Shown here piece by piece: positions 5,042-13,405 of a stretch of DNA of 19,830 nt. The stretch lies in contig JBIILZ010000073.1 of the NCBI GenBank assembly GCA_044338255.1, positions 1 to 19,830 on the forward strand, read 5' to 3'. The first letter of the stretch is position 1. Every line of letters starts with the position of its first letter. The DNA is from CAIUVD01 sp044338255. GTDB lineage: Bacteria > Planctomycetota > UBA11346. Made by a program: the position numbers and the translations under genes. A model generated the notes under the pieces. That model searched no databases. It saw only the letters and a program-made list of their open reading frames with translations, and was not told the origin of the DNA.

Positions 5042-7234
5042 CTAAAAACTGACCTCGGCTTCCTTGCCCATGTTGCGGTCCGTTGCCTGCCCATCTCCCG
5101 TCCACGTCCGCCATGGTCCGCTGTGTTCACCTTGATCGAACAGTCCGGCGCTTGCAGGAGTGCCGTCCTCACCCCAAGTGCGCCAGAAACCTTCTTTCTG
5201 TCCGCTAATCCAGGCACCGGATTCCTTGAGCGCACCGTTGGCATGCCAGGTCGCTGACCAACCTGTCTGCAACTGGGCCGGCTGCCCCGACCACCATGTC
5301 TCCGTAAGCAGGCGGCCTTGAACATCGAAGGTCCGCCATCTTCCAACTTTGACACCATTGCCATAGATACCGATTTCACGCAGGCGACCATTATCATGAA
5401 AACGGCGAACCACCCCGTGCGGCTGGTCATGCAGCCACAACTGTTCTTCAGTGAGAATGCCGTCTTCGGAAAATGTCCGCCACCAGCCGATACGCTGATG
5501 ATCCGGAGTACGCATGCCGCTGGATTTCACGATTCCATTGGGCCATTTCTCCTCGTCAGGGATCGCCGGATCGTCCGTTTCCAGATACGTCTCACGGCGT
5601 TCATAGGCCTTCAGCCGTGAGCTATAGCCATCTCCATCCGAGCCCCTGCGGCTCAAGGCCAACTGCTGGAAACGTACAGCCGTGGGAAAATCACCGGCCT
5701 TGGAAAGATCCGCAGCCACCGTATCGAGTATGTAATGCGGCAGGTCGCGACCGCCGAGATGCCGCAGCTGGTCGACCACCTCGCGCGCGGCCGCACCATC
5801 AACCGCTATCGCATGAACTCCCATCCACCAAGCGACCGAATTGAGTTGCTGTGTCAGGGCCTGCCGTTCGTCGCCGAGCTTGGCCGGCATATCCCACCAC
5901 CGCGAGCAGATACGCGCGACTTCCGCCGGATCCCCGCGCAGCGTTGCCGGATGGCCATGGACCTGATCATAGTCAGAGAAAGCACTGCGCTTGAACAGCT
6001 TGTTGCTGCGCTCGCGGCAGCGTTGGTAGAGCGCCATCCGTTGCGGACGGATGATGAAGGGATGGTCCTTGTCCACTGCTTCAAGGCGTGCGAAGGCCGG
6101 TCGACCGGACGCGTGCATCCCCGCCGCCCCGCTCGCGATAAGAAAGGCACGGCGAGCCAAGGCCGGTGATTCATGACGCAGCTCTTCCATCACTTCGAGC
6201 AATTCATCCCCGTGGTTGTCGATGACCAACGGCCCCACCAGGGCCACGTCGATCAACGGGCGGTCGGGTCCGCCGGCGGCTCGCTGCGTTCGCAGCTCCG
6301 CCAATACCGTCGCCCGCGCTGCCGGTTCCCAGATCAGGCGGCTGCGAAACGGCCAACCGCCATGCGACGCTTCATCTAAAAGCGCCGCCTTCACTTGCCC
6401 GATATAACTGATTCCTTGGCCTTCGTCGACATTCACGCGCGCCTGTGCCCGGCGTGCCGGCAAGGAGACGTCAGGCGACTGGGCATAGGCCTGCTCGAAA
6501 GTCGCAACGAAAGCCCGATCGCTGATGGCAAGCGTGCCGAGCGGCGATGCGGGAGCGCCCGGATAGGGCAGATACAAGGCGAGAAATTCCGGTTCGACGC
6601 CCCAAGTCCACGCATCAGGAACGGAATCGCCGACCGCAGATTGACGCCACATGGCCTCGCAGCGGGCCAGGAAGGGATCGCTCGCCGGCTCACCCATGGC
6701 CGGCGGCTCGGCGCAGGCTTCCACCGCCACCCACGTCGCCACCACGCGGGCTACCCAAGGAGCTTTTCCACCAGCAAGCAGATGCTTCAGCACGCGCCCT
6801 GGAATCCGGTCCAAGCTCGCCGGATCGCCGGTGATACCTATTTCGGCGAGGGCCTTGGCGCCGCCGGCCGTCCAGGGTAAAACCTTGAGGTGCCGTTCGA
6901 GATGCGTGCGATCGACGACGACCTGGTGGACCACACCGGCGCGCTCGAGCTTCACTTCGACGCCGTCCTGCTCCAGTGGCTGACGCGCGATCACCAGCAA
7001 GGCTTCACGCGGATCGCCCAGGCCGAGCAGCACATCACCCTTGAGCAAGGGATCAGGAAGTTCTCCGCTTTGCGCGACATAGGGCGCGTCGGCGATCACC
7101 ACCGGCGGTAACCCAGCGGGGATCTCGGCCAACCACGCCGGCACCTCCGACCATGGCTCGCTCGTGCGATCCTGCGCCGGCAACGCCGCCATGCCCCAGC
7201 CGATGATCAGGAGGATAAGCAGGAATCGGTACAT
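5042..7234 (-). CDS. Exported protein with C-terminal MORN-variant repeats, function unknown
   Basis: This 730-residue protein starts with a clear signal peptide: basic MYR, apolar LLILLIIGWGMAAL and a likely cut after LPA (about residue 20). Residues 25 to about 560 are soluble and mostly helical by eye, with many Trp, Arg and Leu-Ala pairs. I recognise no catalytic motif there; a helical-repeat scaffold is possible. Residues about 580-722 hold six repeats of roughly 24 residues with the pattern G-x-W-x-x-(W/F)-x-x-(D/N)G-x-L, as in GWWRTFSEDGIL, GVVRRFHDNGRL, GRWRTFDVQGRL, GWSATWHANGAL, GFWRTWGEDGTP and GPWRTWTGDGQA. These are MORN-variant repeats of the kind in YwqK-type proteins. ATG at 7234 has no obvious ribosome binding site but is placed correctly for the signal peptide. 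A strong terminator at 7301-7352 separates it from the reductase upstream, so it needs its own promoter within about 65 bases. Confidence 0.85.
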   Translation of the reverse strand: MYRFLLILLIIGWGMAALPAQDRTSEPWSEVPAWLAEIPAGLPPVVIADAPYVAQSGELPDPLLKGDVLLGLGDPREALLVIARQPLEQDGVEVKLERAGVVHQVVVDRTHLERHLKVLPWTAGGAKALAEIGITGDPASLDRIPGRVLKHLLAGGKAPWVARVVATWVAVEACAEPPAMGEPASDPFLARCEAMWRQSAVGDSVPDAWTWGVEPEFLALYLPYPGAPASPLGTLAISDRAFVATFEQAYAQSPDVSLPARRAQARVNVDEGQGISYIGQVKAALLDEASHGGWPFRSRLIWEPAARATVLAELRTQRAAGGPDRPLIDVALVGPLVIDNHGDELLEVMEELRHESPALARRAFLIASGAAGMHASGRPAFARLEAVDKDHPFIIRPQRMALYQRCRERSNKLFKRSAFSDYDQVHGHPATLRGDPAEVARICSRWWDMPAKLGDERQALTQQLNSVAWWMGVHAIAVDGAAAREVVDQLRHLGGRDLPHYILDTVAADLSKAGDFPTAVRFQQLALSRRGSDGDGYSSRLKAYERRETYLETDDPAIPDEEKWPNGIVKSSGMRTPDHQRIGWWRTFSEDGILTEEQLWLHDQPHGVVRRFHDNGRLREIGIYGNGVKVGRWRTFDVQGRLLTETWWSGQPAQLQTGWSATWHANGALKESGAWISGQKEGFWRTWGEDGTPASAGLFDQGEHSGPWRTWTGDGQATDRNMGKEAEVSF

Positions 7235-7300
7235 GGCTGCACGCTGCCAGCGATGAGGGCCGATGCGAGAACGAATATCGGGACCTCACGAAAAGCCTGT

Positions 7301-7352
7301 GAGATAGAAAAAAGGGGAGCCGCCAGATGGCAGCCCCCCCCTTTTTATCTCG
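7301..7352. terminator. Strong bidirectional intrinsic terminator
   Basis: Read on the minus strand, just after the reductase stop, the RNA can pair GAGATAAAAA plus a G-run and CUGCC with GGCGGCUCCCC plus a U-run and UAUCUC around an AUCU loop. It ends in UUUUUU before the outer arm (forward bases 7308-7313 are six A). The plus strand has the same hairpin followed by five T (7342-7346). Two unpaired G and one G-U pair are the only defects in the core. It closes the reductase transcript at 7367 and would also stop any transcript arriving from the other side. Confidence 0.85.
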
Positions 7353-7366
7353 CGCTGGCGCGTGGC

Positions 7367-9130
7367 TCAGGCCATGCACTCGCCGACGCCGAGCTCTTCC
7401 ATGCTCGCCGAAAAGAGCTTGTCGGTGCCGAGATCGTAGAGATCTGACTCCTTCAATTCGCCTTCGGCATAGCTGCACAATGGCGCGATCTTGGCCTTGA
7501 GCGCGGCCTTGGCCGCCGAGGCGCCGGCCTTGTCGAGGCCTTCGCCGCAGGACCGGCGGAAGAACGCCGCCAGGGCTTCTCCGGGATTGCGTTCGGCGAC
7601 GTAGATCTGCACCAGCTGCTTGATTACCGCTTCGACTTTGCGCGCCGGCAGGCGGGCGAGGAAGGTCGCGTGATGGACCTTGGCGCCCTCATCGCCGCCG
7701 CCGACGAAGAGCATGTAGTGCGGCACGATCTTGTCGCCGACCTTCGACGAGGCGCCGTGGAAACCGATCGAACCGATGTGGTGCTGGCCGCACGAATTCG
7801 GACAACCGCTGATGTTGATGTGGGCATTCATCACCCCGGGATCGGCGGCGAGAGTGCCCAGCGAAACTTCAAGCTCTTGAGCGAGATTCTTCGAGAGCGT
7901 CAAACCCAGCTGGCAGGTGCTGGCTCCGGGGCAGCTGACCACGTCGACGATGGTGTGGGCCTTGCGATCATAGCCGAGCTTGACCAGTTCGCCGTGGAGC
8001 GCCGAGAGGTCGGCGATCTTCACGCGACGGAAGATGAGGTTCTGATCGTTGGTCGAACGCACATCGCCGCCGGCGTACTTCTCGGCGAGATCCGCGAGGA
8101 TGCGCATCTCCTTGGCCGGGATGTCGCCGCGCTTGATGCACAACGAGACCACCGCCAAACCGGCTTCGCGATGGCTGCGCACATTCCAGGCGCGCCATTC
8201 CTGCTCAGCGGTGCTACCGCTGATGGGGATGGCGGTGGGGTTGGCCGCAGACAGAGAATCCGGCAGGGCCGCGCCTTTGACGCCGGCATTGAGGGCTTCC
8301 GCGAGCTGTTCCTCGACCAGCGCCAGGAAGCCGGCTTCGCCCTTGGCCCGGAGCACGAACTTGAGGCGGGCTTTCGCGCGGTTGTTGCGATCGCCGTACT
8401 TGTGATGGACGCGCACCAGGGCATCGAGGATCGGCAGGAGGTCCTGCTTCTCGCAGAACTCGCGAACCAGCACCGGAGCCACCGGCATCGCACCGAGACC
8501 GGCGGCGCCGACCACGCGGAAGCCCTGCTTGCCATCCTTGAGCACCGGCGTCAGGCCGATGTCCTGGATGTTGGTCTGCTGCAAGGGATCCGCATCGGTG
8601 GTGCCGAAGCTGATCTTGAACTTGCGCGGCAGCGAGGCCGACAGCGGCCCGCGCAGGAAGTGCTGGAAGCACTGCTCGGCATACGGGTCGACGTTGAAGA
8701 TCTCGTCCGTGCGGGTGCCGGCCAGGGGCGAGCCGCAGACCGCGCGCACGGCGTTGCCGCAGGCTTCACGGGTGGTCATGCCCACGTCTTCGAGTTCACG
8801 CAGCAGGGCCGGCGTCGAATCCAGAGGCACGTAGTGGAACTGGATCGCCTGACGGGTGGTGATGTGGCTGATGCCGTTGGAGTACTTCTCGGCGGTGTCG
8901 GCGAGCGCGCGCATCTGCGGCGGCGTGACGACGCCGTATTTCAGCTTGATACGAACCATCTGGTTTTCGCCGCCCTGGCGTTGGCCATAGACACCATGAA
9001 CCAGGCGGAAAGGCCGAAAAACCTTGTCGGCATCGATCGCTCCGGCATGCAGGAGGTCGATAGTATTCGAATACTTGGCAAGCTCTTGCTCGACGACATC
9101 AGGAAGCTTGGCAGAAATCGTTGCAGACAT
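7367..9130 (-). CDS. Nitrite/sulfite reductase, siroheme and [4Fe-4S] hemoprotein
   Basis: A 587-residue one-electron-donor type reductase of the NirA/CysI superfamily, which carries out six-electron reduction of nitrite to ammonia or sulfite to sulfide in the cytoplasm. The four cluster/siroheme ligands are C400-x5-C406 (CPGASTC) and C443-x3-C447 (SGCPNSCGQHH). HITTRQ (89-94) and the paired second-half motif RSTNDQN (358-364) are the usual siroheme-binding segments of the two ferredoxin-like halves. No FMN or FAD domain is fused, so electrons come from ferredoxin or a separate flavoprotein. Substrate cannot be read with confidence. The nearby nap genes favour nitrite, but their distance and the lack of sulfate-assimilation neighbours leave it open. 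ATG at 9130 is chosen because AGGAG sits 6-10 bases upstream; the frame runs on to a GTG at 9253 without family-like sequence. Confidence 0.88.
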   Translation of the reverse strand: MSATISAKLPDVVEQELAKYSNTIDLLHAGAIDADKVFRPFRLVHGVYGQRQGGENQMVRIKLKYGVVTPPQMRALADTAEKYSNGISHITTRQAIQFHYVPLDSTPALLRELEDVGMTTREACGNAVRAVCGSPLAGTRTDEIFNVDPYAEQCFQHFLRGPLSASLPRKFKISFGTTDADPLQQTNIQDIGLTPVLKDGKQGFRVVGAAGLGAMPVAPVLVREFCEKQDLLPILDALVRVHHKYGDRNNRAKARLKFVLRAKGEAGFLALVEEQLAEALNAGVKGAALPDSLSAANPTAIPISGSTAEQEWRAWNVRSHREAGLAVVSLCIKRGDIPAKEMRILADLAEKYAGGDVRSTNDQNLIFRRVKIADLSALHGELVKLGYDRKAHTIVDVVSCPGASTCQLGLTLSKNLAQELEVSLGTLAADPGVMNAHINISGCPNSCGQHHIGSIGFHGASSKVGDKIVPHYMLFVGGGDEGAKVHHATFLARLPARKVEAVIKQLVQIYVAERNPGEALAAFFRRSCGEGLDKAGASAAKAALKAKIAPLCSYAEGELKESDLYDLGTDKLFSASMEELGVGECMA

Positions 9131-9321
9131 GGGAACTCCTTGGCGGGCTAGGAATCTATGATGCGTGGGGCGCGGTCCACATGCATTCATCTCCACCGCG
9201 CCCATGCGGCGCTCGTATGGGCGCGCATGGGGCGAATGGGGAGACGGTTGCACCCCCTGCGTCTAGAGCCATGGTTCCGCCCTTCCACTTATTTCGTCCC
9301 CCCTGCCATTCCGGACCTGCC
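9131..9321. promoter_or_regulatory. Divergent promoter region between the reductase and icd
   Basis: These 191 bases must hold the promoters of the minus-strand reductase and the plus-strand isocitrate dehydrogenase. The clearest structure is a perfect 9-base inverted repeat, CGCGCCCAT (9197-9205) and ATGGGCGCG (9217-9225), with 11 bases between. It could bind a dimeric regulator serving both genes or form a hairpin in a leader RNA. I could not pick convincing -35/-10 pairs. There is an AGGAG ribosome binding site for the reductase at about 9136-9140 on the minus strand, and no clear one for icd. Confidence 0.45.
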
Positions 9322-11550
9322 ATGAGCGCTGCGCCTACGATCATCTACACCAAGACCGACGAAGCCCCGGCGCTGGCCACCTACTCGCTGCTGCCCCTGG
9401 TGCAGGCCTTCACCCGCAGCGCCGGCGTCCAGGTTGAGCTCCGTGATATCTCTTTGGCCGGACGCATCCTGGCAGTTTTTGCTGATCGACTCCCCGATGG
9501 CGGCCGCTTCCCCGATGTGCTCTCGGCCCTCGGCGCCTTGGCCAAGACCCCGGAAGCCAACATCATCAAGCTGCCCAATGTCAGCGCCTCGATCCCCCAG
9601 CTCAAGGCGGCGATCGCCGAACTGCAGGCGCACGGCCTGGCGGTGCCCGAGTATCCCGAAACCGCCACCACCGACGCTGAAAAGGATACCAAGGCGCGCT
9701 ACGCCAAGGTCCTCGGCAGCGCCGTGAACCCGGTCCTGCGCGAGGGCAATTCCGATCGCCGCTGCGCCGCCTCGGTGAAGGCCTTCGCGCGCAAGCACCC
9801 GCACAAGGTCGGGGCCTGGACCAAGGACTCGAAGACCCACGTCGCGCACATGACCGCCGGCGATTTCTATGGCAGCGAGAAATCCTGTTCGTTCACTGCC
9901 ACCGATGACGTGCGCATCGAACTGGTCGATCCCGCCGGTAAGACCACGGTGCTCAAGAACAGCACCAAGATCGAGGCCGGTGAGATCATCGACTCGTCGG
10001 TGATGAGCGCCCGGGCCCTGCGTGCGTTTTTCGCCAAGGCCATCGATGATGCCCAGGTCGAAGGCGTACTGCTCTCGCTGCACCTCAAGGCGACAATGAT
10101 GAAGGTCTCTGACCCGATCATGTTCGGCCATGCGGTGACGGTGTTCTTCCGCGACGTGTTCACCAAGCATGGCGCAACCTTCGCCCGCCTGGGGATCAAC
10201 CCCAACAACGGCCTGGGCGATGTCTATGCCAAGATCGCGACCCTGCCGGCCGCCGAGCGCGCGGAGATCGAAGCCGACATCACCGCCACCTACAGCCAGC
10301 GCCCAGCCCTGGCGATGGTCAATTCCGACAAGGGCATCACCAACCTGCACGTCCCCAGCGACGTCATCGTCGACGCCTCGATGCCAGCGATGATCCGCGA
10401 TTCCGGGCGGATGTGGAATGCCGAGAACAAGCTCGCCGACACTAAGGCGATGATCCCCGACCGCTGCTATGCCGGACTGTACCAGGCGACCATCGAATTT
10501 CACAAGGCCAACGGCGCCTTCAATCCGGCGACCATGGGCAGCGTCGCCAACGTCGGCCTGATGGCCCAGCAGGCCGAGGAATACGGCTCGCACAACAAGA
10601 CCTTCGAGATCCCCCACGCCGGCACGGTGCGGGTGGTCGACGGCATGGGCAAGGTGCGCCTGCTGCACACCGTCGAGACCGGCGACATCTGGCGCATGTG
10701 CCAGACCCGCGAAGCCCCGGTCCGCGACTGGGTCAAGCTCGCGGTTACGCGCGCCCGCCTCAGCGGCACGCCGGCGATCTTCTGGCTCGACCCCGCCCGC
10801 GCCCACGACTCGCAGCTCATCAGCCGCGTGAACACCTACCTCAAGGATCACGACACCAAGGGCCTCGACATCCGTATCATGGATCCGATCGCGGCGACCA
10901 AGCTCTCGCTGGAAACGATCAAGACCGGCAAGGACATCATCTCGGTCACCGGCAACGTCCTGCGCGACTACCTCACCGATCTATTCCCGATCCTCGAGCT
11001 CGGCACCAGTGCCAAGATGCTCTCGATCGTGCCGCTGCTCGCCGGCGGCGGCCTGTTCGAGACCGGGGCCGGCGGCTCGGCGCCCAAGCACGTGCAACAG
11101 TTCCTTGAAGAAGGCTATCTGCGCTGGGATTCGCTCGGCGAATTCCTCGCCCTGCAGGTCTCGCTCGAAGATCTCGGCCAGAAGACCGGCAATGCCAAGA
11201 TCGCGGTGCTCGCCGAGACCCTCGACAAGGCCAACGCCCTGTTCCTGGAGAACAACAAGTCGCCGGCCCGCGCCGTGGGCAGTATCGACAATCGCGGCAG
11301 TCATTTCTATCTCGCCCTGTACTGGGCGCAGTCGCTGGCCAAGCAGACCAACGATGCTGCCCTGGCCGCGACCTTCGCGCCGATCGCGAAGGAACTCACC
11401 GAGAAGGAAAAAGTCATCGACGGCGAACTGATCGCGGCCCAGGGCAAGCCCCAGGACGTCGGCGGCTACTACCACCTCGACGATGCCAAGGCCGACAAGG
11501 CCCTGCGTCCGAGCCCCACGCTTAACGCGATCATCGCCAAGCTGGGGTGA
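9322..11550 (+). CDS. icd: Monomeric NADP-dependent isocitrate dehydrogenase
   Basis: Catalyses oxidative decarboxylation of isocitrate to 2-oxoglutarate with NADP+ in the TCA cycle. The 742-residue length matches the monomeric type II enzyme of Azotobacter and Corynebacterium (about 740), unlike the roughly 415-residue dimeric enzyme. The start MSAAPTIIYTKTDEAPALAT is the family N-terminus. EGNSDRR at 141-147 includes the isocitrate-binding serine (S144 here). SDKGITNLHVPSDVIVDASM and the following RDSGRMWN segment are also characteristic. The frame extends upstream to 9121 but that part is not family-like, so ATG 9322 is used. It ends 22 bases before the convergent cheB stop. The enzyme supplies NADPH and 2-oxoglutarate for ammonium assimilation, which would fit a divergent nitrite reductase, though that link is inferred. 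Confidence 0.96.
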   Translation: MSAAPTIIYTKTDEAPALATYSLLPLVQAFTRSAGVQVELRDISLAGRILAVFADRLPDGGRFPDVLSALGALAKTPEANIIKLPNVSASIPQLKAAIAELQAHGLAVPEYPETATTDAEKDTKARYAKVLGSAVNPVLREGNSDRRCAASVKAFARKHPHKVGAWTKDSKTHVAHMTAGDFYGSEKSCSFTATDDVRIELVDPAGKTTVLKNSTKIEAGEIIDSSVMSARALRAFFAKAIDDAQVEGVLLSLHLKATMMKVSDPIMFGHAVTVFFRDVFTKHGATFARLGINPNNGLGDVYAKIATLPAAERAEIEADITATYSQRPALAMVNSDKGITNLHVPSDVIVDASMPAMIRDSGRMWNAENKLADTKAMIPDRCYAGLYQATIEFHKANGAFNPATMGSVANVGLMAQQAEEYGSHNKTFEIPHAGTVRVVDGMGKVRLLHTVETGDIWRMCQTREAPVRDWVKLAVTRARLSGTPAIFWLDPARAHDSQLISRVNTYLKDHDTKGLDIRIMDPIAATKLSLETIKTGKDIISVTGNVLRDYLTDLFPILELGTSAKMLSIVPLLAGGGLFETGAGGSAPKHVQQFLEEGYLRWDSLGEFLALQVSLEDLGQKTGNAKIAVLAETLDKANALFLENNKSPARAVGSIDNRGSHFYLALYWAQSLAKQTNDAALAATFAPIAKELTEKEKVIDGELIAAQGKPQDVGGYYHLDDAKADKALRPSPTLNAIIAKLG

Positions 11551-11572
11551 AGTTCAGCCGGTTCCTCCGTGC

Positions 11573-12595
11573 TCAGTGCCGCTGCGTCAGGCTGAGCACG
11601 GCGCCAGCGATGCGTTCCAACGGCAGCACCTGATCGGCGGCGCCGAGCTTAACGGCTTCGCCGGGCATGCCCCAGACGACGCTGCTGGCCTCATCCTGGG
11701 CGATCGTCGGCGAGCCGGCATTCTGCAGCAGCTTGAGGCCATCGGCGCCGTCGCGCCCCATGCCGGTCAAGAGCACGCCGATGGCATTGACGCCGGCGGT
11801 CTGGGCCACCGAGCGGAAGAGCACATCGACTGCCGGCTTGTGCAATCCTACCTTGGGGCCGTCGCGGACATCGGCGCGGTAGACCGCGCCATCACGGCGC
11901 AGCAACAGATGGCGATCACCGGGCGCGATCAGGCAGATGCCCGGGCTGACGATGTCGCCATGCTCGGCCTCCTTGACCTGGATCTGGCAGCATTCATTCA
12001 GACGTTGAGCGAACTGGGCGGTAAAACCCGGCGGCATGTGCTGGACGACCATCATCCCCGGAGCGTCGCCGGGAAAGACCGCGAGCATCCGCCGCAGGGC
12101 TTCGGTACCGCCGGTGCTGGCACCAATGGCGAGCACCTGGTTCGTGGTGCGGTTCAGACCGGGCAACGGCGCTGTCGCGTCTGGCGCCCGCTTGCCGACG
12201 CGGACCCGGCCGAGGGCCTTGATCCGTGCGATGAGTTGCGGGACGAGCTCGCCAACCCCGTAAGCAATGCCGGGTTTGCCGAGCACATCGAGGGCCCCGG
12301 CCTCGAGCGCCTGCAGGGCGAGAGCGCTGCCGTGCGGGGTCAGGGACGAGACCACGATCACCGGCATCGGCCGGTGCTCCATGAGACGTTTGAGGAAGGA
12401 CAGCCCATCGAGCCGCGGCATCTCGAGGTCGAGGGTCAGGATGTCGGGCTCATACAGCTTCATCTGCTCACGGGCGGCGAACGGATCCGGCGCCGTGCCG
12501 ACCACGCGCAGCGCGGGATCTTTGGCGAGCTCGCGACCCAGCACCTGACGGACCGTCGCACTGTCGTCGACGATCAAAACTTTGAGCGGTTCCAT
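11573..12595 (-). CDS. cheB: CheB receptor methylesterase/glutamine deamidase
   Basis: CheB removes methyl groups from receptor glutamates, and in many species deamidates glutamines, to adapt the chemoreceptor array. It has 340 residues in the classical two-domain form. The receiver domain spans residues 5-120, with acidic pair D10/D11, phospho-acceptor D56 in LDLEMP and K108. A short linker follows, then the C-terminal methylesterase domain from about 155. The catalytic triad is S160 (GASTGG), H186 (VVQHMPP) and D282 (GMGRDGADG), matching the spacing of E. coli CheB. The start overlaps the cheR stop by one base (TGATG). It is the last gene of the cluster and runs into the convergent icd gene with a 22-base gap; no terminator hairpin is visible there. 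Confidence 0.96.
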   Translation of the reverse strand: MEPLKVLIVDDSATVRQVLGRELAKDPALRVVGTAPDPFAAREQMKLYEPDILTLDLEMPRLDGLSFLKRLMEHRPMPVIVVSSLTPHGSALALQALEAGALDVLGKPGIAYGVGELVPQLIARIKALGRVRVGKRAPDATAPLPGLNRTTNQVLAIGASTGGTEALRRMLAVFPGDAPGMMVVQHMPPGFTAQFAQRLNECCQIQVKEAEHGDIVSPGICLIAPGDRHLLLRRDGAVYRADVRDGPKVGLHKPAVDVLFRSVAQTAGVNAIGVLLTGMGRDGADGLKLLQNAGSPTIAQDEASSVVWGMPGEAVKLGAADQVLPLERIAGAVLSLTQRH

Positions 12596-13401
12596 CAGGG
12601 CCTCCGATAGGCGGCGGGTTGAATGGCGATGAGATCGCCTTGCAGCTGCGAGAGGCTCTCGGCGTGACCGACGCAGAGCAGCCCCCCCGGACGCAGGATG
12701 CGGCGGGTCTCAGCGAGGATGCGGGCGCGGATCTCGTTATCGAAATAGATCATCACATTGCGGCAGAAGACGACATCGAAGGGACCGTTCATGGGATAGG
12801 GCGGCTTGGCGAGATTGACGCGATTGAAGGTGATCATCTGGCGCATCTCACGGCTTACCCGATACAGTTGTTTGCCTGCATCATAGGTGAAATAGCGACC
12901 CAATAAGGTCTCGGGGATCGCGGCTACGGCAGAGGCGCTATAGGCTCCGTGGCGGGCGATATCCAGGACCCGGGTGCTGATGTCGGTGGCGAGCATCTTC
13001 ACCCGCACCGGCTGATTGCCGATGACCTCGAGCATCGACATCGCCAGGGTATAGGGCTCCTCGCCGGTACTGCAGGCGGCGCACCATACGCGCAGTTCGC
13101 TGCGACCCTCGGCAATCCACGTCGCGGTCATGCTCCGCAACAGCGCGAAATGCTCGGCTTCGCGGAAGAACGCCGTGACGTTCGTACTCAAGGCATCGAG
13201 CAGGAGCACGATTTCATCGGTGACCTCAGCACCACCGAGATGGTCGAGGTACTGGTTGAAGTCGACCATCTGCAGTTCGCGCATGCGCTTCTGCAGACGC
13301 CCCGCGACCAGGGCCTCTTTGCCGGGCTTGAGATCGATGCCGGCGAGATCGCGGACCAGGACTTTGAGCCGAGCGTAGCTACGAGGGTCGATCATGGCCA
13401 T
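12595..13401 (-). CDS. cheR: CheR chemoreceptor methyltransferase
   Basis: CheR transfers methyl groups from S-adenosylmethionine to receptor glutamates and opposes CheB. It has 268 residues from ATG 13401; a second ATG two codons later (13395) is as good, and the frame extends to a TTG at 13416 that overlaps cheD. The N-terminal helical domain (about 1-75) includes RLQKRMRELQ and NVTAFFRE. The SAM-binding core has VWCAACSTGEEPYT (motif I), LATDIS, and FCRNVMIYFD with the usual RNV. ILRPGGLLCVGHAES closes the fold. No TPR is attached, so docking on receptors would rely on the core's beta-subdomain. The preceding cheD-REC stop is only 4 bases away, which indicates coupled translation. Confidence 0.95.
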   Translation of the reverse strand: MAMIDPRSYARLKVLVRDLAGIDLKPGKEALVAGRLQKRMRELQMVDFNQYLDHLGGAEVTDEIVLLLDALSTNVTAFFREAEHFALLRSMTATWIAEGRSELRVWCAACSTGEEPYTLAMSMLEVIGNQPVRVKMLATDISTRVLDIARHGAYSASAVAAIPETLLGRYFTYDAGKQLYRVSREMRQMITFNRVNLAKPPYPMNGPFDVVFCRNVMIYFDNEIRARILAETRRILRPGGLLCVGHAESLSQLQGDLIAIQPAAYRRP

Positions 13402-13405
13402 GGAA

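Noticed and set aside
4581..5430. Long open frames on both strands through the heptamer array, with repeated RPETRDQ or WSLVSGL peptides
   Set aside because: A seven-base repeat without stop codons keeps all six frames open and gives the same heptapeptide in each frame of a strand. The non-repeat ends overlap the FeoB-associated gene and the MORN protein and do not look like protein.
7670..9151. 493-codon open frame on the plus strand opposite the reductase
   Set aside because: It is a shadow of the reductase in GC-rich DNA, Asp/Glu/Arg/Gly-rich without any domain, and the reductase on the other strand has all its ligands.
9289..10851. 520-codon open frame on the minus strand opposite icd
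   Set aside because: Mirror-image frame of the well-conserved isocitrate dehydrogenase; composition typical of a shadow (His/Asp/Gly/Val) and no family features.
11483..12610. 375-codon plus-strand frame across the icd end and cheB
   Set aside because: Antisense to an intact cheB with a full catalytic triad; no ribosome binding site or domain.
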